Origin: Saccharothrix sp.
GTDB lineage: Bacteria; Actinomycetota; Actinomycetes; Mycobacteriales; Pseudonocardiaceae
Reading direction: 5' to 3'
Assembly (NCBI RefSeq): GCF_031180885.1
Contig: NZ_JAPSLK010000022.1
Location: 51,373 to 115,372, forward strand
DNA length: 64,000 nt
Positions 41,709 to 50,404 of the stretch are shown here, one piece after another. A program made the translations under genes and the position numbers. The notes below the pieces were generated by a model. It saw nothing but the letters and a program-made list of their open reading frames with translations. It was not told the DNA's origin and searched no databases. Position 1 is the first letter of the stretch. Each line of letters begins with the position of its first letter.

Positions 41709-42038
41709 GTGGCCGACCTGGACAAACTCGACGACCCCGACTACCCGGCGTACACCACGGGTCAGGCGGCGCAGCTGCTCGGCGTCCAGGTGGCGTTCCT
41801 GCACAGCCTCGACGCGGCCGGCGCCCTGCGCCCCGAGCGCTCGAAAGGCGGCCACCGCCGCTACTCCCGCCGCCAACTGACCTACGCGGCACGCCTGCGC
41901 GCCCTCTTCGACGAGGGCCACACCCTCGCGGCGGCCACCCGGATCACCGGGCTGGAGGACGAACTGGCCGCCGCGCACGACGAGATCGCCGTCCTCCAGG
42001 AACGCCTCGACGGCGGTCCGGCGGCCGACCAGCCCTGA
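41709..42038 (+). CDS. MerR-like HTH regulator
   Basis: 109 residues from GTG 41709 (GTG 41673 is an alternative, adding 12). Winged HTH: YPAYTTGQAAQLLGVQVAFL, HSLDAAGALRPERSKGGHRR, YSRRQLTYAARLRALFDEGH, followed by a coiled coil LEDELAAAHDEIAVLQERLD. It resembles the MerR/HspR-like group (GGHRRYSRRQL) rather than metal-sensing MerR proteins; a J-domain gene nearby is consistent with, but does not prove, a chaperone link. Divergent from the 92-residue gene across the AT-rich promoter region. Confidence 0.85.
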   Translation: MADLDKLDDPDYPAYTTGQAAQLLGVQVAFLHSLDAAGALRPERSKGGHRRYSRRQLTYAARLRALFDEGHTLAAATRITGLEDELAAAHDEIAVLQERLDGGPAADQP

Positions 42039-42096
42039 TCGCCGGGCCGGCGCGGTGGGCGGTCCGGCGGCCGACCGCCCCTGATCGCCGGGCCGG
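42012..42096 (+). repeat. 39-bp tandem duplication spanning the MerR gene end
   Basis: The 3' end of the MerR-like gene including its stop (42012-42050) is repeated at 42058-42096 with two mismatches (period 46 bp). The duplication fills the gap before the AraC gene. Confidence 0.85.
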
Positions 42097-42109
42097 CTAG
42101 GCTGGCGGG

Positions 42110-42988
42110 GTGTTCGACTCGCCGGACTTCGACCTCGCGCCCTACGCGGAGTTCGACTCGGGGGCGTTGGTGCGGCGCACGTTCTCCTCCTGGGACGACG
42201 CGGGCTGGCGGTCCTTGTTGGTGCAGTCCTTCGACCACGTGGCCGAGGCGGACCACGTGCCGCTGCCGGGCGTCGCCGACCTGCACTTGGTGCTGTACGT
42301 CGCCGGGGACGTGGACATGCGGACACGCTCGGGCGGGAAGCCGGTGCGGACCCGCAGGGTGCCGGGGACCTTGGAGCTGATGGTCCCCGGGCGGGGGAGC
42401 GTGCGCGAGTACCGGGCGTCGTCGGCCATGCGCACGATCCAGGTGCACGTCCCGTCGGGGACCGTCGCCCAGGCCGCGGACCGGTTGGGCGGTCCGGAGC
42501 CGGACTTCGAGGCGCTGGCGGCGGCGGTGGCCGGGGGCGACCCCGTGCTGGAACACCTCGTGCGCGGACTGCCCGCGGCCGCCGGCGTCGACGACCTCTA
42601 CGCCGAGTCGGCCGCGGCGTTCCTCGCCACCCACCTGCTGACCCGGGGCCGGCACGAGCGGCTGCCGGGGCCCGAGCACGCGGCGGTGCGCGCCGGGATC
42701 GCGGTGATGCGCGAACGGCTGGCCGAACCGCTGGCGCTGGCCGACATCGCCGCCGAAGCGCACCTGAGCGTGTACCACTTCATCCGCGTCTTCCGGGCCG
42801 CGACCGGCGAGACACCGCACCGGTACCTGACCCGGCTGCGCGTCGACCGGGCGCGCCGGCTGCTCACCACCACCGACCTGACCATCGGCCAGATCGCCGA
42901 GCGCTGCGGTTTCGCCAGTCCCGGTGCCCTGTCGACGGCGTTCCTCGCCCAAGTCGGCGTCCGCCCTTCGGTGTACCGCAAGATCTGA
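42110..42988 (+). CDS. AraC family transcriptional regulator
   Basis: 292 residues from GTG 42110. N-terminal AraC-binding-like cupin (VPLPGVADLHLVLYVAGDVD, LELMVPGRGSVREYRAS, TIQVHVPSGTVAQAAD) and C-terminal double HTH (LALADIAAEAHLSVYHFIRV, GETPHRYLTRLRVDRARRLL, IGQIAERCGFASPGALSTAF). The RCGFASP and FxxxxGxxPSxYR signatures are typical. It precedes an SRPBCC gene in the same direction with a 95-bp gap; the target is not evident. Confidence 0.9.
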   Translation: MFDSPDFDLAPYAEFDSGALVRRTFSSWDDAGWRSLLVQSFDHVAEADHVPLPGVADLHLVLYVAGDVDMRTRSGGKPVRTRRVPGTLELMVPGRGSVREYRASSAMRTIQVHVPSGTVAQAADRLGGPEPDFEALAAAVAGGDPVLEHLVRGLPAAAGVDDLYAESAAAFLATHLLTRGRHERLPGPEHAAVRAGIAVMRERLAEPLALADIAAEAHLSVYHFIRVFRAATGETPHRYLTRLRVDRARRLLTTTDLTIGQIAERCGFASPGALSTAFLAQVGVRPSVYRKI

Positions 42989-43083
42989 TCGATTCCCGCC
43001 AATCCGGCGCATGGTTCGCGGGTGGCCGGTCACCTAGCGTCGGGGGTGCACTGACGACGTCTGCACTGGGGACTTCACGGAAC

Positions 43084-43527
43084 ATGTTGAGCTACAACGC
43101 GACCGCGACCTCGACCGCACCTCCGGCCGTCGTGTGGCACCTGCTCGTGGACGCCCGCACCTGGCCGGTCTGGTCCACTGTGGACAGTCTTGTCGTCGAA
43201 CGGTCCAGCGGCCTGGGCGCCGACGGCCGCGACCCGGTCGGCGCGGTCCGCGCGTTCCGCTCCGGTCGCACGGTGACCGGGGAACGGCTGACCGGACTGG
43301 TCGAGGAGGAGCGGTTGACCTACGAGGACGCCTTCAACTCGGCCATCCACGACTACCGGGCGACCATCGACCTCGCGCCCACGCCCGACGGCGGCACCAC
43401 GATCCACTGGCACGGCACGTACAAAGCCCGCTGGGGGCTGGGTTGGCTGATGAAACGCGTCATGCCGCGCGTGATGCAGCAGATGGCCGACGGCCTCGCC
43501 TCCCACGCATCGACCCTGACGGAGTGA
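43084..43527 (+). CDS. SRPBCC family protein (polyketide cyclase/START-like)
   Basis: 147 residues from ATG 43084. Helix-grip fold: SYNATATSTAPPAVVWHLLVDARTWPVWS pattern at the start, GAVRAFRSGRTVTGERLTGL, LTYEDAFNSAIHDYRATIDL, GTTIHWHGTYKARWGLGWLM and a long C-terminal helix. These proteins bind small hydrophobic ligands; the large family spans cyclases, START-like carriers and stress proteins, and the function here cannot be told. Confidence 0.85.
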   Translation: MLSYNATATSTAPPAVVWHLLVDARTWPVWSTVDSLVVERSSGLGADGRDPVGAVRAFRSGRTVTGERLTGLVEEERLTYEDAFNSAIHDYRATIDLAPTPDGGTTIHWHGTYKARWGLGWLMKRVMPRVMQQMADGLASHASTLTE

Positions 43528-43652
43528 TCGAACGCCATGCCCTCTCGTCACCGCTACACCGTCCAACGCGTCGATGACGTCCGCGACCACCACACCGACC
43601 TCACCGCCCCGCTCCGCCCGGGAGGCCCCAGCGCCCGCGGGGCACTCACCCA

Positions 43653-43733
43653 CGCCTGATCGAGGAAACCGGCCGCCACGCCGGCCGCGCCGACATCCTC
43701 CGCGAACTCATCGACGGCACCACCGGCCGCTGA
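43653..43733 (+). pseudogene. C-terminal remnant of a DinB/DUF664 (mycothiol-transferase-like) gene
   Basis: 27 codons reading RLIEETGRHAGRADILRELI and DGTTGR before TGA. This is the highly characteristic last helix of actinobacterial mini-DinB DUF664 proteins. No matching upstream part is present; the preceding stretch from ATG 43537 reads an unrelated Pro/Arg-rich frame ending at 43659. So only the tail of the gene survives. Confidence 0.65.
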
Positions 43734-43828
43734 CCACGCCCTCGGCGATAGTCACCTCATGCACTTTGGCGGAATGTTCCGGCGCATGATCGCTGTCGCG
43801 GCGCCCGGACCGCTCTTATCGTCGCCGC

Positions 43829-43972
43829 ATGGGTGAGCAGGACCCGCCTCCGGGAGATGACCCGTGCGCATGGGGCCAGGTCCTCGACCTCGCCAAGGCC
43901 CCGAACCGCGCTTGCCCGAACGCCCCACTCCGGCAACTGAGGGACAAGCGCTACCGCCTGACCCCGGACTGA
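43829..43972 (+). CDS. Small protein of 47 residues
   Basis: ATG 43829 to TGA 43972: MGEQDPPPGDDPCAWGQVLD, LAKAPNRACPNAPLRQLRDK, RYRLTPD. The acidic-to-basic arrangement and two Cys look like a real microprotein rather than noise, but there is no clear ribosome site and no family known to me. Confidence 0.4.
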   Translation: MGEQDPPPGDDPCAWGQVLDLAKAPNRACPNAPLRQLRDKRYRLTPD

Positions 43973-44007
43973 GCACCGCGCACTCACCGCCGCGGAGTCT
44001 CCGCGCG

Positions 44008-44556
44008 CTACCTGCCGTAGCGCAGGCCGTTCAGGAGGAGGGTGAGCAGGCGGTCGGCTTGGTCGGGGGCGTTCCGGGTGGCCCAGGCGATGGCGGTGAC
44101 GGTTTTCAGGATCTCGGTGTCCGTGGCTTCGGTGGTGATGGTGTTGGCGGCGCGGGCGCGGTTGAGGAGGTGGGTGGTGGTGTCGAGGAGTTCCTTGTGC
44201 CAGGGGGACGGGGTTTCCGGGGTGTGGTCGAGGGTGGTGTTGAGGAGGGTGGCGGAGAGGCCCCGGTAGGTCAGGGCGTGGTGGAGGGTGGCGTGCAGCC
44301 AGGTCGAGAGGGCGGTGAACGGGTCGTGGGTGGGCAGCAGGAGGTGGTGGCCCAGGCCGATCAGGTCGGCGATCTGGTGGGAGAGGGTGGCTTCGACCAG
44401 GTCCAGGCGGGTGGGGAAGTGGCGGTAGAGGGTGCCGCTGGCCACGCCCGCGCGCCTGGCGATGGCGTCCAGGGAAGCGTCCACGCCGTGTTCGGCGAAC
44501 GCCAGTTTGGCGTGCTCCACCAGCATTTCGTAGTTGCGCTGGGCGTCGGCGCGCAT
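44008..44556 (-). CDS. TetR family transcriptional regulator
   Basis: 182 residues from ATG 44556. N-terminal TetR HTH: NYEMLVEHAKLAFAEHGVDA, SLDAIARRAGVASGTLYRHF, PTRLDLVEATL. The C-terminal ligand-binding domain is all-helical (FTALSTWLHATLHHALTYRG, ATDTEILKTVTAIAWATRNA, LLTLLLNGLRYGR), as in the C-terminal class with LRYG-type endings. Divergent from the TPR-CHAT gene with a 67-bp gap; it may control that gene, though no clear palindrome is seen there. Confidence 0.9.
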   Translation of the reverse strand: MRADAQRNYEMLVEHAKLAFAEHGVDASLDAIARRAGVASGTLYRHFPTRLDLVEATLSHQIADLIGLGHHLLLPTHDPFTALSTWLHATLHHALTYRGLSATLLNTTLDHTPETPSPWHKELLDTTTHLLNRARAANTITTEATDTEILKTVTAIAWATRNAPDQADRLLTLLLNGLRYGR

Positions 44557-44623
44557 CCACGTCCTCCCACGTGACTCCGACCGTGCCTCACGTTAGCGGC
44601 GTGGTGGTCCGTCAGGGTGGGAA

Positions 44624-47149
44624 ATGGGCGATCTGGGGGAAGCTCGGCGGTTGTCCACGTTGAGCGTGGCGTTGATCGGGCGGTTTCGGCGCGGCGGGGA
44701 CGTGCGTGACCTGGACCAGGCGGTGGACGCGGCCCGTCGGGCCGCCGCGTTGACGCCGTTGGACCACCCGGACCAGGCGGTGCACTTCATGAACCTGTGC
44801 GCTGCCCTGCAAGACCGGTACCGGCGGACCGACGCCGTCGAAGACCTGTTCGAGGCGGTGAGCGCGGCGATCCAGGCGGTGGCCGCGACGGGGATGGACC
44901 ACCCCTCGTACCCGGCGGCGGTCACCAACCTCGCGATGGTGCTGCGGGCCCGGTTCGAGCGCATCGGGAACCCGGGCGACCTGGACGCGGCGGTGGCGGC
45001 GCAGCGGGACGTGCTGGACCGGCTGCCGCCGGGCGACCCGGACGAGGCCCGTTACCTGGCCGAACTGGGTGTCTCGCTGCGGGTCCGGTTCGAGCGGACG
45101 ATGGTGGACGACGACCTGGGCGGCGCGTTGGACGCGTGTCGACGCGCCGTGGACGCCACCCCGGCGGACGACCCGGTCTTCGCGGCACGACTGACCACAC
45201 TCGGCAACGCCTGGCGGACCGCGTTCGAGCACACCGGCCGGCTGGGCGATCTGGACGAAGCCGTGAACGCCCACCGCCGCGCGGTCGACGCCACACCGCC
45301 GGACCACCCCGACCGCACCGGCTGGCTGTCCAACCTCGGCCACGTGCTGCGGATGCGGTCCGAACTCCGGAACTCCCCGGCCGACCTCGACGACGCCCTC
45401 CGCTGCTACACCGAAGCGGCGGAAAACGTTGCAGGTCAGACGTTCCAGCGCATGACTGCGGCACGGTCGGCGGCGATCATGGCCGAACGCAAAGGCGACC
45501 TGGCGAAAGGAGCGGACCTGCTGGAGGCCGCGGTCCGGCTGGTGCCCGAGCTGACCCCGCACCGCCTGCCGCAGCGCGACCGCCAGCACCAGCTCACCGG
45601 GATCTCCACCCTGGTGGACGAGGCGGCGGACGCGGCCCTGGCCGTCCCCTCGCCCTACGCCGCACAACGCGCGCTGGAACTGGTGGAAAGCGGTCGGGCG
45701 GTGCTGTCGAGCCAGACCCTGGAAACCCGCGGCGACCTCACCGACCTGCGCCGCGTCCGCCCCGACCTCGCCGCCCGCTTCGCCGACGTCCGCGACCGGC
45801 TCGACCGGCACACCGGCCAGACCGTGCACACCGACCCCGTGGCGGGCCGGATGAAGACCACGACAGAGCTGTTCATGGCCCTTTCCGAGGCCGCAGGCGG
45901 GAACCTCGAAGCCGACCGCGACACCGACCGCGACACCGACCGCATCGCGATCGCGGAAGAACTCGCCGCCACCCTGCGGGACATCCGCGCCCTCGACGGG
46001 TTCGCCCGCTTCGGTCTCCCACCCACCGGCCCGGAACTGCACGCCCAGGCCGCGCACGGCCCGGTCGTCACCCTCATCCTGACCGAAAACCGTTGCCACG
46101 CCCTGATCCTGACCCCCGAAGGCGTCACCGCCCTCCCGCTCCCCGGCGTCACCGAACAGGCCGTCGTCGACCGCACCACCGACTTCCACCAAGCGCTGCA
46201 CGGCGTGGCCCGCCGCGAAATCGCACCCTCAGCGCACGGCCCCGACACCCAACACACCCTCACCACGATCCTGGAATGGTTGTGGGACAACGTCACCGGC
46301 CCAGTCCTGGACCACCTCGGCCACCGCGACACCCCGACAAGCGAATGGCCGCGCGTGTGGTGGGCACCCGGCGGAAGGCTCGGCCTGCTCCCCCTCCACG
46401 CCGCGGGCCACCACACCGACCGCTCCCGTCGCACCGTCCTCGACCGCGTGATCTCCTCCTACACCCCGACCATCCGCGCCCTCGGCCACGCCCGCGCCCG
46501 AACGGCCCAGCACCCCACCAGTTCGCTCATCGTCGCCATGCCCACCACCCCGGGCCTGCCCGGCGACGGCCACCTCCCGCACGTGCTCCGCGAAGCCGAG
46601 GCCCTGCGCACCCTCCTGCCCGACCCGCTCACCCTCGTCGAGCCGGCACCGGGCACCACCGGCCCCGACACGCCGACCACCCGCCGCGTCCTCGACGAAC
46701 TCCCCAAGCACGCCATCGCGCACTTCGCCTGCCACGGCACGCACGACACGACCGACCCGGCCGCGAGCAGCCTCCTCCTGCACGACCACGCCGAGTCCCC
46801 GCTCACCGTCGCCCACCTGGTCCCGATCGACCTGCACTCGGCCCAACTGGCCTACCTCTCCGCCTGCAACACCGCCCTGAACAAGGCCGACCGCTTCCTC
46901 AACGAGGCGATCCACCTGGCCGCGGCCTTCCACGTGGCCGGTTTCCCCCACGTCGTCGGCACCCTGTGGGCGGTCGACGACGAGATCGCCGTCGAGTTCG
47001 CCACCCGCTTCTACCGCGCCCTGCGCACCCCCACCGGCCTTGACGTCGGACGGTCCGCGCACGCCCTGCACACCGCCGTCCGCGCCCACCGCGACGCCCA
47101 CACCGCCACGCCGTACCTGTGGGCGTCCCACCTCCACTGGGGCGCATGA
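44624..47149 (+). CDS. TPR-repeat protein with C-terminal CHAT caspase-like protease domain
   Basis: 841 residues. Residues 1-270 are tandem tetratricopeptide-like repeats of about 45-50 residues with the RFxRxGxxxDLDxAVxAxRxAV pattern (RFRRGGDVRDLDQAVDAARR, RFERIGNPGDLDAAVAAQRD, AFEHTGRLGDLDEAVNAHRR). The CHAT domain spans about 560-840, with His in AHFACHGTHD (H704) and Cys in LAYLSACNTAL (C748), so the caspase-like dyad is intact. CHAT-TPR proteins occur in actinobacteria in varied, including immune, settings. No signal peptide or TM, so cytoplasmic. Confidence 0.88.
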   Translation: MGDLGEARRLSTLSVALIGRFRRGGDVRDLDQAVDAARRAAALTPLDHPDQAVHFMNLCAALQDRYRRTDAVEDLFEAVSAAIQAVAATGMDHPSYPAAVTNLAMVLRARFERIGNPGDLDAAVAAQRDVLDRLPPGDPDEARYLAELGVSLRVRFERTMVDDDLGGALDACRRAVDATPADDPVFAARLTTLGNAWRTAFEHTGRLGDLDEAVNAHRRAVDATPPDHPDRTGWLSNLGHVLRMRSELRNSPADLDDALRCYTEAAENVAGQTFQRMTAARSAAIMAERKGDLAKGADLLEAAVRLVPELTPHRLPQRDRQHQLTGISTLVDEAADAALAVPSPYAAQRALELVESGRAVLSSQTLETRGDLTDLRRVRPDLAARFADVRDRLDRHTGQTVHTDPVAGRMKTTTELFMALSEAAGGNLEADRDTDRDTDRIAIAEELAATLRDIRALDGFARFGLPPTGPELHAQAAHGPVVTLILTENRCHALILTPEGVTALPLPGVTEQAVVDRTTDFHQALHGVARREIAPSAHGPDTQHTLTTILEWLWDNVTGPVLDHLGHRDTPTSEWPRVWWAPGGRLGLLPLHAAGHHTDRSRRTVLDRVISSYTPTIRALGHARARTAQHPTSSLIVAMPTTPGLPGDGHLPHVLREAEALRTLLPDPLTLVEPAPGTTGPDTPTTRRVLDELPKHAIAHFACHGTHDTTDPAASSLLLHDHAESPLTVAHLVPIDLHSAQLAYLSACNTALNKADRFLNEAIHLAAAFHVAGFPHVVGTLWAVDDEIAVEFATRFYRALRTPTGLDVGRSAHALHTAVRAHRDAHTATPYLWASHLHWGA

Positions 47150-47226
47150 CAGAACCGGCGCAAAGTGTGAAAGGGTCTGGATCGAGCAAGACTCCGACCG
47201 CGCATTGCTTGGAACGGTCGCGGGCC

Positions 47227-47250
47227 GAAACGTGTGCCGGCACACGTTTC
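47227..47250. promoter_or_regulatory. 24-bp perfect palindrome in the CHAT-EEP intergenic region
   Basis: A self-complementary 24-mer: half GAAACGTGTGCC followed by its exact complement. It lies 77 bp after the CHAT stop and 273 bp before the EEP-family gene. The 373-bp gap also holds a GCCCTTCGGGC mini-hairpin near 47329-47339 and no gene that I can support. Likely a binding site for a dimeric regulator. Confidence 0.7.
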
Positions 47251-47522
47251 CCACCTGACGGAGGAACTGCGATCCGCCGCAGATCTTCCTCGCAAAACTC
47301 TTTGGCTGCACCCGACCAAAATGTGGTAGCCCTTCGGGCGGGCCATACGGGGATGACACAAGCAAGAAGCCCAAGTTGAGGTGTGTGCCCCGGCGGCACT
47401 GCCCGACGGCGCTGCGCGCCGAAAGCCGCGCTGCGCGCCTCACACGAACGGGTGACGGTCGTAACCCGGTCGTGGGTGTCGGCGACTGGACAGGCAAGAC
47501 ACCGTGGAATCGAGGCGTCGCC

Positions 47523-48683
47523 ATGACCTTGCGACTTGCGACCTTCAACGTGGAGAACCTGTTCGAGCGGGCGAAGGCCCTGTCCGGGACCGCCGCCGAG
47601 GCCGGTCCCGTGCTCGCCGCCTACAGCCGGTTCAACACCGTGTCGGCCGAACCCGTCTACACCGAGACCGACAAGCAGGAAATGCTGGCGGCGCTGGAGA
47701 CCCTCCGGGTCCTCGTCCGCACCGACCGGCTCGTGCTCAACCCGCGCCCGTTCGAGGCGTGGGCGTTGCTGCGGGAGAACCGCGGTGACTTCCTCAAGCA
47801 GTCCAGCGGCGACGTCGCCATCGTGGCCACCGGCCGGGGTGACTGGATCGGCTGGGTCGACCTGATCACCGAACCGGTCGACGAGGTCGCCACCCGGATG
47901 ACCGCCAAGGTCGTCAACGAGGTCGCCGCGGACGTCCTGTGCCTGGTCGAGGCCGAGCACCGTCCCGCCCTCGTCCGGTTCAACGAGGCCCTGCTGGACC
48001 GCCGCTACGCGCACGCGATGCTGGTGGACGGCAACGACCCGCGCGGCATCGACGTGGGCCTGATGACCACCGGGCGGGTGACCGTCGAGTCGGTCCGCAG
48101 CCACGTCGACGACCCCGACCCGGAGCGCGCCGACCGGGCGCTGTTCAGCCGGGACTGCCCGGTGTACCAGTTGCGCGTGGCGGGGCGGGAGTTGTTCGTG
48201 CTGCCCAACCACTTCAAGAGCCAGTCGTTCTCCAGCGGCAACCCCGATCCGTTGCGCCGCCGCCAGGCCACGCGGGTCCGCGAGATCTACGACGACCTGC
48301 GCGCCGAGGGCGCGGAGCTGATCGCCGTGCTGGGCGACCTGAACAAGGGGCCCACCAACGACATCCCGCCCCAACACCCCACCCTCGAACCGCTGCTGGG
48401 CCCCGGCACCCCGCTGGTCGACACCGCGAGCTTGGCCGGCTTCGACCCGGGTCCACGTCCCGGCACCTTCCAGTCGTGCAGCCTCCGCAACCGGTTGGAC
48501 TACATCCTGGTCTCACCGGAACTGGCCGAGCTGACCACCGCGGGAGGTGTGTTCCGCAAAGGGCTGTGGGGCGACCCGGACAACGTCAACCCGCCGCAGC
48601 AGTGGCAGATCTACCCGGAGATCACCGCGTCCCGCCACGGCGCCTCCGACCACGCCGCGGTGTGGATCGACGTCGACCTTTGA
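47523..48683 (+). CDS. Endonuclease/exonuclease/phosphatase (EEP) family protein
   Basis: 386 residues from ATG 47523 (GAGG 8 nt upstream). Start MTLRLATFNVENLFERA contains the metal/active-site N-V-E-N pattern; then VAADVLCLVEAEHRPALVRF (the catalytic E), GIDVGLMTTGRVTVESV, FVLPNHFKSQSFSSG (N-H), IAVLGDLNKGPTNDIPPQHP (GDxN) and C-terminal SDHAAVWIDVDL (SDH). All EEP motifs are present, so an active Mg2+-dependent nuclease or phosphodiesterase is expected. There is no signal peptide. The substrate is unknown. Confidence 0.9.
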   Translation: MTLRLATFNVENLFERAKALSGTAAEAGPVLAAYSRFNTVSAEPVYTETDKQEMLAALETLRVLVRTDRLVLNPRPFEAWALLRENRGDFLKQSSGDVAIVATGRGDWIGWVDLITEPVDEVATRMTAKVVNEVAADVLCLVEAEHRPALVRFNEALLDRRYAHAMLVDGNDPRGIDVGLMTTGRVTVESVRSHVDDPDPERADRALFSRDCPVYQLRVAGRELFVLPNHFKSQSFSSGNPDPLRRRQATRVREIYDDLRAEGAELIAVLGDLNKGPTNDIPPQHPTLEPLLGPGTPLVDTASLAGFDPGPRPGTFQSCSLRNRLDYILVSPELAELTTAGGVFRKGLWGDPDNVNPPQQWQIYPEITASRHGASDHAAVWIDVDL

Positions 48684-48752
48684 GCCTCGGTGGGGCCGAG
48701 TCGTAGAGATGCGCTGCTGCCCGGCCGGCCGGGCAGGCTAGGGTCCGCCGGC

Positions 48753-49190
48753 ATGGGCGCACCCGACCTCGTGGCGATCGACCACGACGACTACCACGCC
48801 GAGCACGTGGGCCGCACCGCCGACGGCCGGCAGTTCTTCCTCACCACCCCCTTCGAACCCGCCACCGCGGACGACCCGGGCAACGAGTTCGTGGCCCTCT
48901 TCCTGTTCGACGCCGCCGGCCGCCTCCTGGAGGCCCGGATCGACGAACTGGGACCCCGCGCCACCCTGGACGCGAAGCACCGCCGGGACCGCTACGAGGC
49001 CAGGTTGCGGGAACTCGGCGAGGTCGCCTTCGGTCGCATCGAGGTCGCGCCCTTCGCCGTCGAGCGGTTCGGCACCACGTTCGGCCTCCTCGCCCGGCCC
49101 GGCGAGGACGGCGACTGGTGGGTGGAGCTGCACCCGGGCAACTACATGGCCTTCAGCGAACCCTGGGACAGCGGCGAGTACGACACCTGA
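48753..49190 (+). CDS. Hypothetical protein
   Basis: 145 residues from ATG 48753. Begins MGAPDLVAIDHDDYHAEHVG, then GRQFFLTTPFEPATADDPGN, EFVALFLFDAAGRLLEARID and ends GDWWVELHPGNYMAFSEPWD. The composition and lack of low complexity indicate a real cytoplasmic protein. I believe similar proteins are widespread hypotheticals in actinomycetes, but I cannot name the family or function. It converges on the anti-sigma gene with a 9-bp gap. Confidence 0.75.
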   Translation: MGAPDLVAIDHDDYHAEHVGRTADGRQFFLTTPFEPATADDPGNEFVALFLFDAAGRLLEARIDELGPRATLDAKHRRDRYEARLRELGEVAFGRIEVAPFAVERFGTTFGLLARPGEDGDWWVELHPGNYMAFSEPWDSGEYDT

Positions 49191-49199
49191 AGACACACC

Positions 49200-49883
49200 T
49201 CAGAACTCGACCCGCAGGATCACGAGGTCCTTGTCCACCAAGCGGATCTCGATCGCGGTGACGTCCGAGCGGCCCAGCTTCGTCGTCGCCACCGGGCGGG
49301 TGGTGGAGCCGGGGCCCGCCGTCCAGGTGGCTACCTCGACGGCGGAACCCTGCTCGTCCACCACGTACAACGCGTACGCGAACGCCGGCGGCGGCGGGCC
49401 GGACGCGGGCACCGCGTAAGAGCATCGGACCTCGATGCGCGTGCCCCACGGCTCGTCGACCAAGCGCACGCTCGCGGTCACCGGGCTGGGCACGGTCTGC
49501 TGCATCACGACGTCCGGCGGGACGGCGACCACCGGCGGGGGCAGCGGCCGGAGCAGGACCGTCACGGCCGCGCCCACCAGGGCCGCGATGACGACGGCGG
49601 CGGCGGTCGCCAGGCGGGCCCACCGGCGCCGCGAGCGTTCGACGGCCAGCAACCCGGCCAGGACCGAAGGCTCACCCGCGGGTTCGGGCTCCAGCAGGGC
49701 GACCGCGCGATCGCGCGGCACTGCGGACAGCAGGCCGGGCACGCCCGCCAGCGCCGCCACGTCACCCGCGCACTCCGGGCACCCGCCCAGGTGGGCCTCG
49801 AACTCGCGCCGCTGCGCCGGGGCCAGCGACCCCAGCACGTACGCGGCGCCCCAGTCCCGGTACGGATCGACTGGCCCGCTCAC
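49200..49883 (-). CDS. Zinc-finger (ZAS) anti-sigma factor, RskA-like
   Basis: 227 residues from GTG 49883, which overlaps the sigma stop (GTGA). The N-terminal domain carries the ZAS motif FEAHLGGCPECAGDVAALAG (HxxxCxxC). A membrane helix follows at about 88-108 (LATAAAVVIAALVGAAVTVL), then an exported RskA-like beta domain (TRIEVRCSYAVPASGPPPPA, DVTAIEIRLVDKDLVILRVE). It should sequester the sigma factor encoded just upstream and release it upon a signal, typically by regulated proteolysis. Confidence 0.88.
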   Translation of the reverse strand: MSGPVDPYRDWGAAYVLGSLAPAQRREFEAHLGGCPECAGDVAALAGVPGLLSAVPRDRAVALLEPEPAGEPSVLAGLLAVERSRRRWARLATAAAVVIAALVGAAVTVLLRPLPPPVVAVPPDVVMQQTVPSPVTASVRLVDEPWGTRIEVRCSYAVPASGPPPPAFAYALYVVDEQGSAVEVATWTAGPGSTTRPVATTKLGRSDVTAIEIRLVDKDLVILRVEF

Positions 49884-50389
49884 CGTCCGGTGACCCCCTT
49901 CTCCTCCAACGCCAGGCGCAGTGCCCGCAGACCGTAGTGCAAGCGGGACCGCACCGTCCCCTCGGGCACGTCCAGTTCCGCCGCCAGCTCCGCGACCGAC
50001 TGGCCCATGTAGTACGCCCGGACGATCACGGTGCGGTGTTCGGGGGTCAGCTGGGTGAGCACGTCGGCCACCAGCCAGGCGTCCAGCGCCGCGTCGCTGG
50101 GGTCCGACCGGACCCGCTCGGGCACCCGCGCCGACCCCACCTCCCAGCGGGCGCGGGCGCTGCGCAGCTCGTCGATCACCACGTTCCGGGCGACCGTGTA
50201 CAGCCAGGCGCGGGCCGCCGCGGTGCCCTGCTCCAACACCGCCGGGTTGCGCCAGGCCCGCAGCAGCGCCTCCTGCACCACGTCGTTGGACAGCTCCTCG
50301 TCGCCGGTCAGGCGGCGCACGTACCGCCAGAGCGCGGGCGCGTGCTCGTCGTGCAGGGCGCGCAGCAGCGCGGTGTGACTGTCGTTGAT
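49880..50389 (-). CDS. ECF sigma factor (SigK-like) with an apparent ATC start codon
   Basis: 169 residues if started at ATC 50389-50387. In this frame the stop TAG lies just upstream, and the only sensible N-terminus is xNDSHTALLRALHDEHAPAL followed by WRYVRRLTGDEELSNDVVQE. A perfect AGGAGG (50401-50396) sits 6 nt before the ATC. No ATG/GTG/TTG occurs before GTG 50320, which would cut into sigma2 and leave a truncated protein of 146 residues. Sigma4 is complete (LTPEHRTVIVRAYYMGQSVA, VPEGTVRSRLHYGLRALRLA). Coupled to the anti-sigma gene by GTGA overlap. Confidence 0.85.
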   Translation of the reverse strand: MNDSHTALLRALHDEHAPALWRYVRRLTGDEELSNDVVQEALLRAWRNPAVLEQGTAAARAWLYTVARNVVIDELRSARARWEVGSARVPERVRSDPSDAALDAWLVADVLTQLTPEHRTVIVRAYYMGQSVAELAAELDVPEGTVRSRLHYGLRALRLALEEKGVTGR

Positions 50390-50404
50390 GGTGCACCTCC
50401 TCGG

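Noticed and set aside
43993..44005. CGCGGAG-T-CTCCGCG palindrome as terminator
   Set aside because: Loop of one base cannot form a proper hairpin; palindromes this short are common in this GC background.
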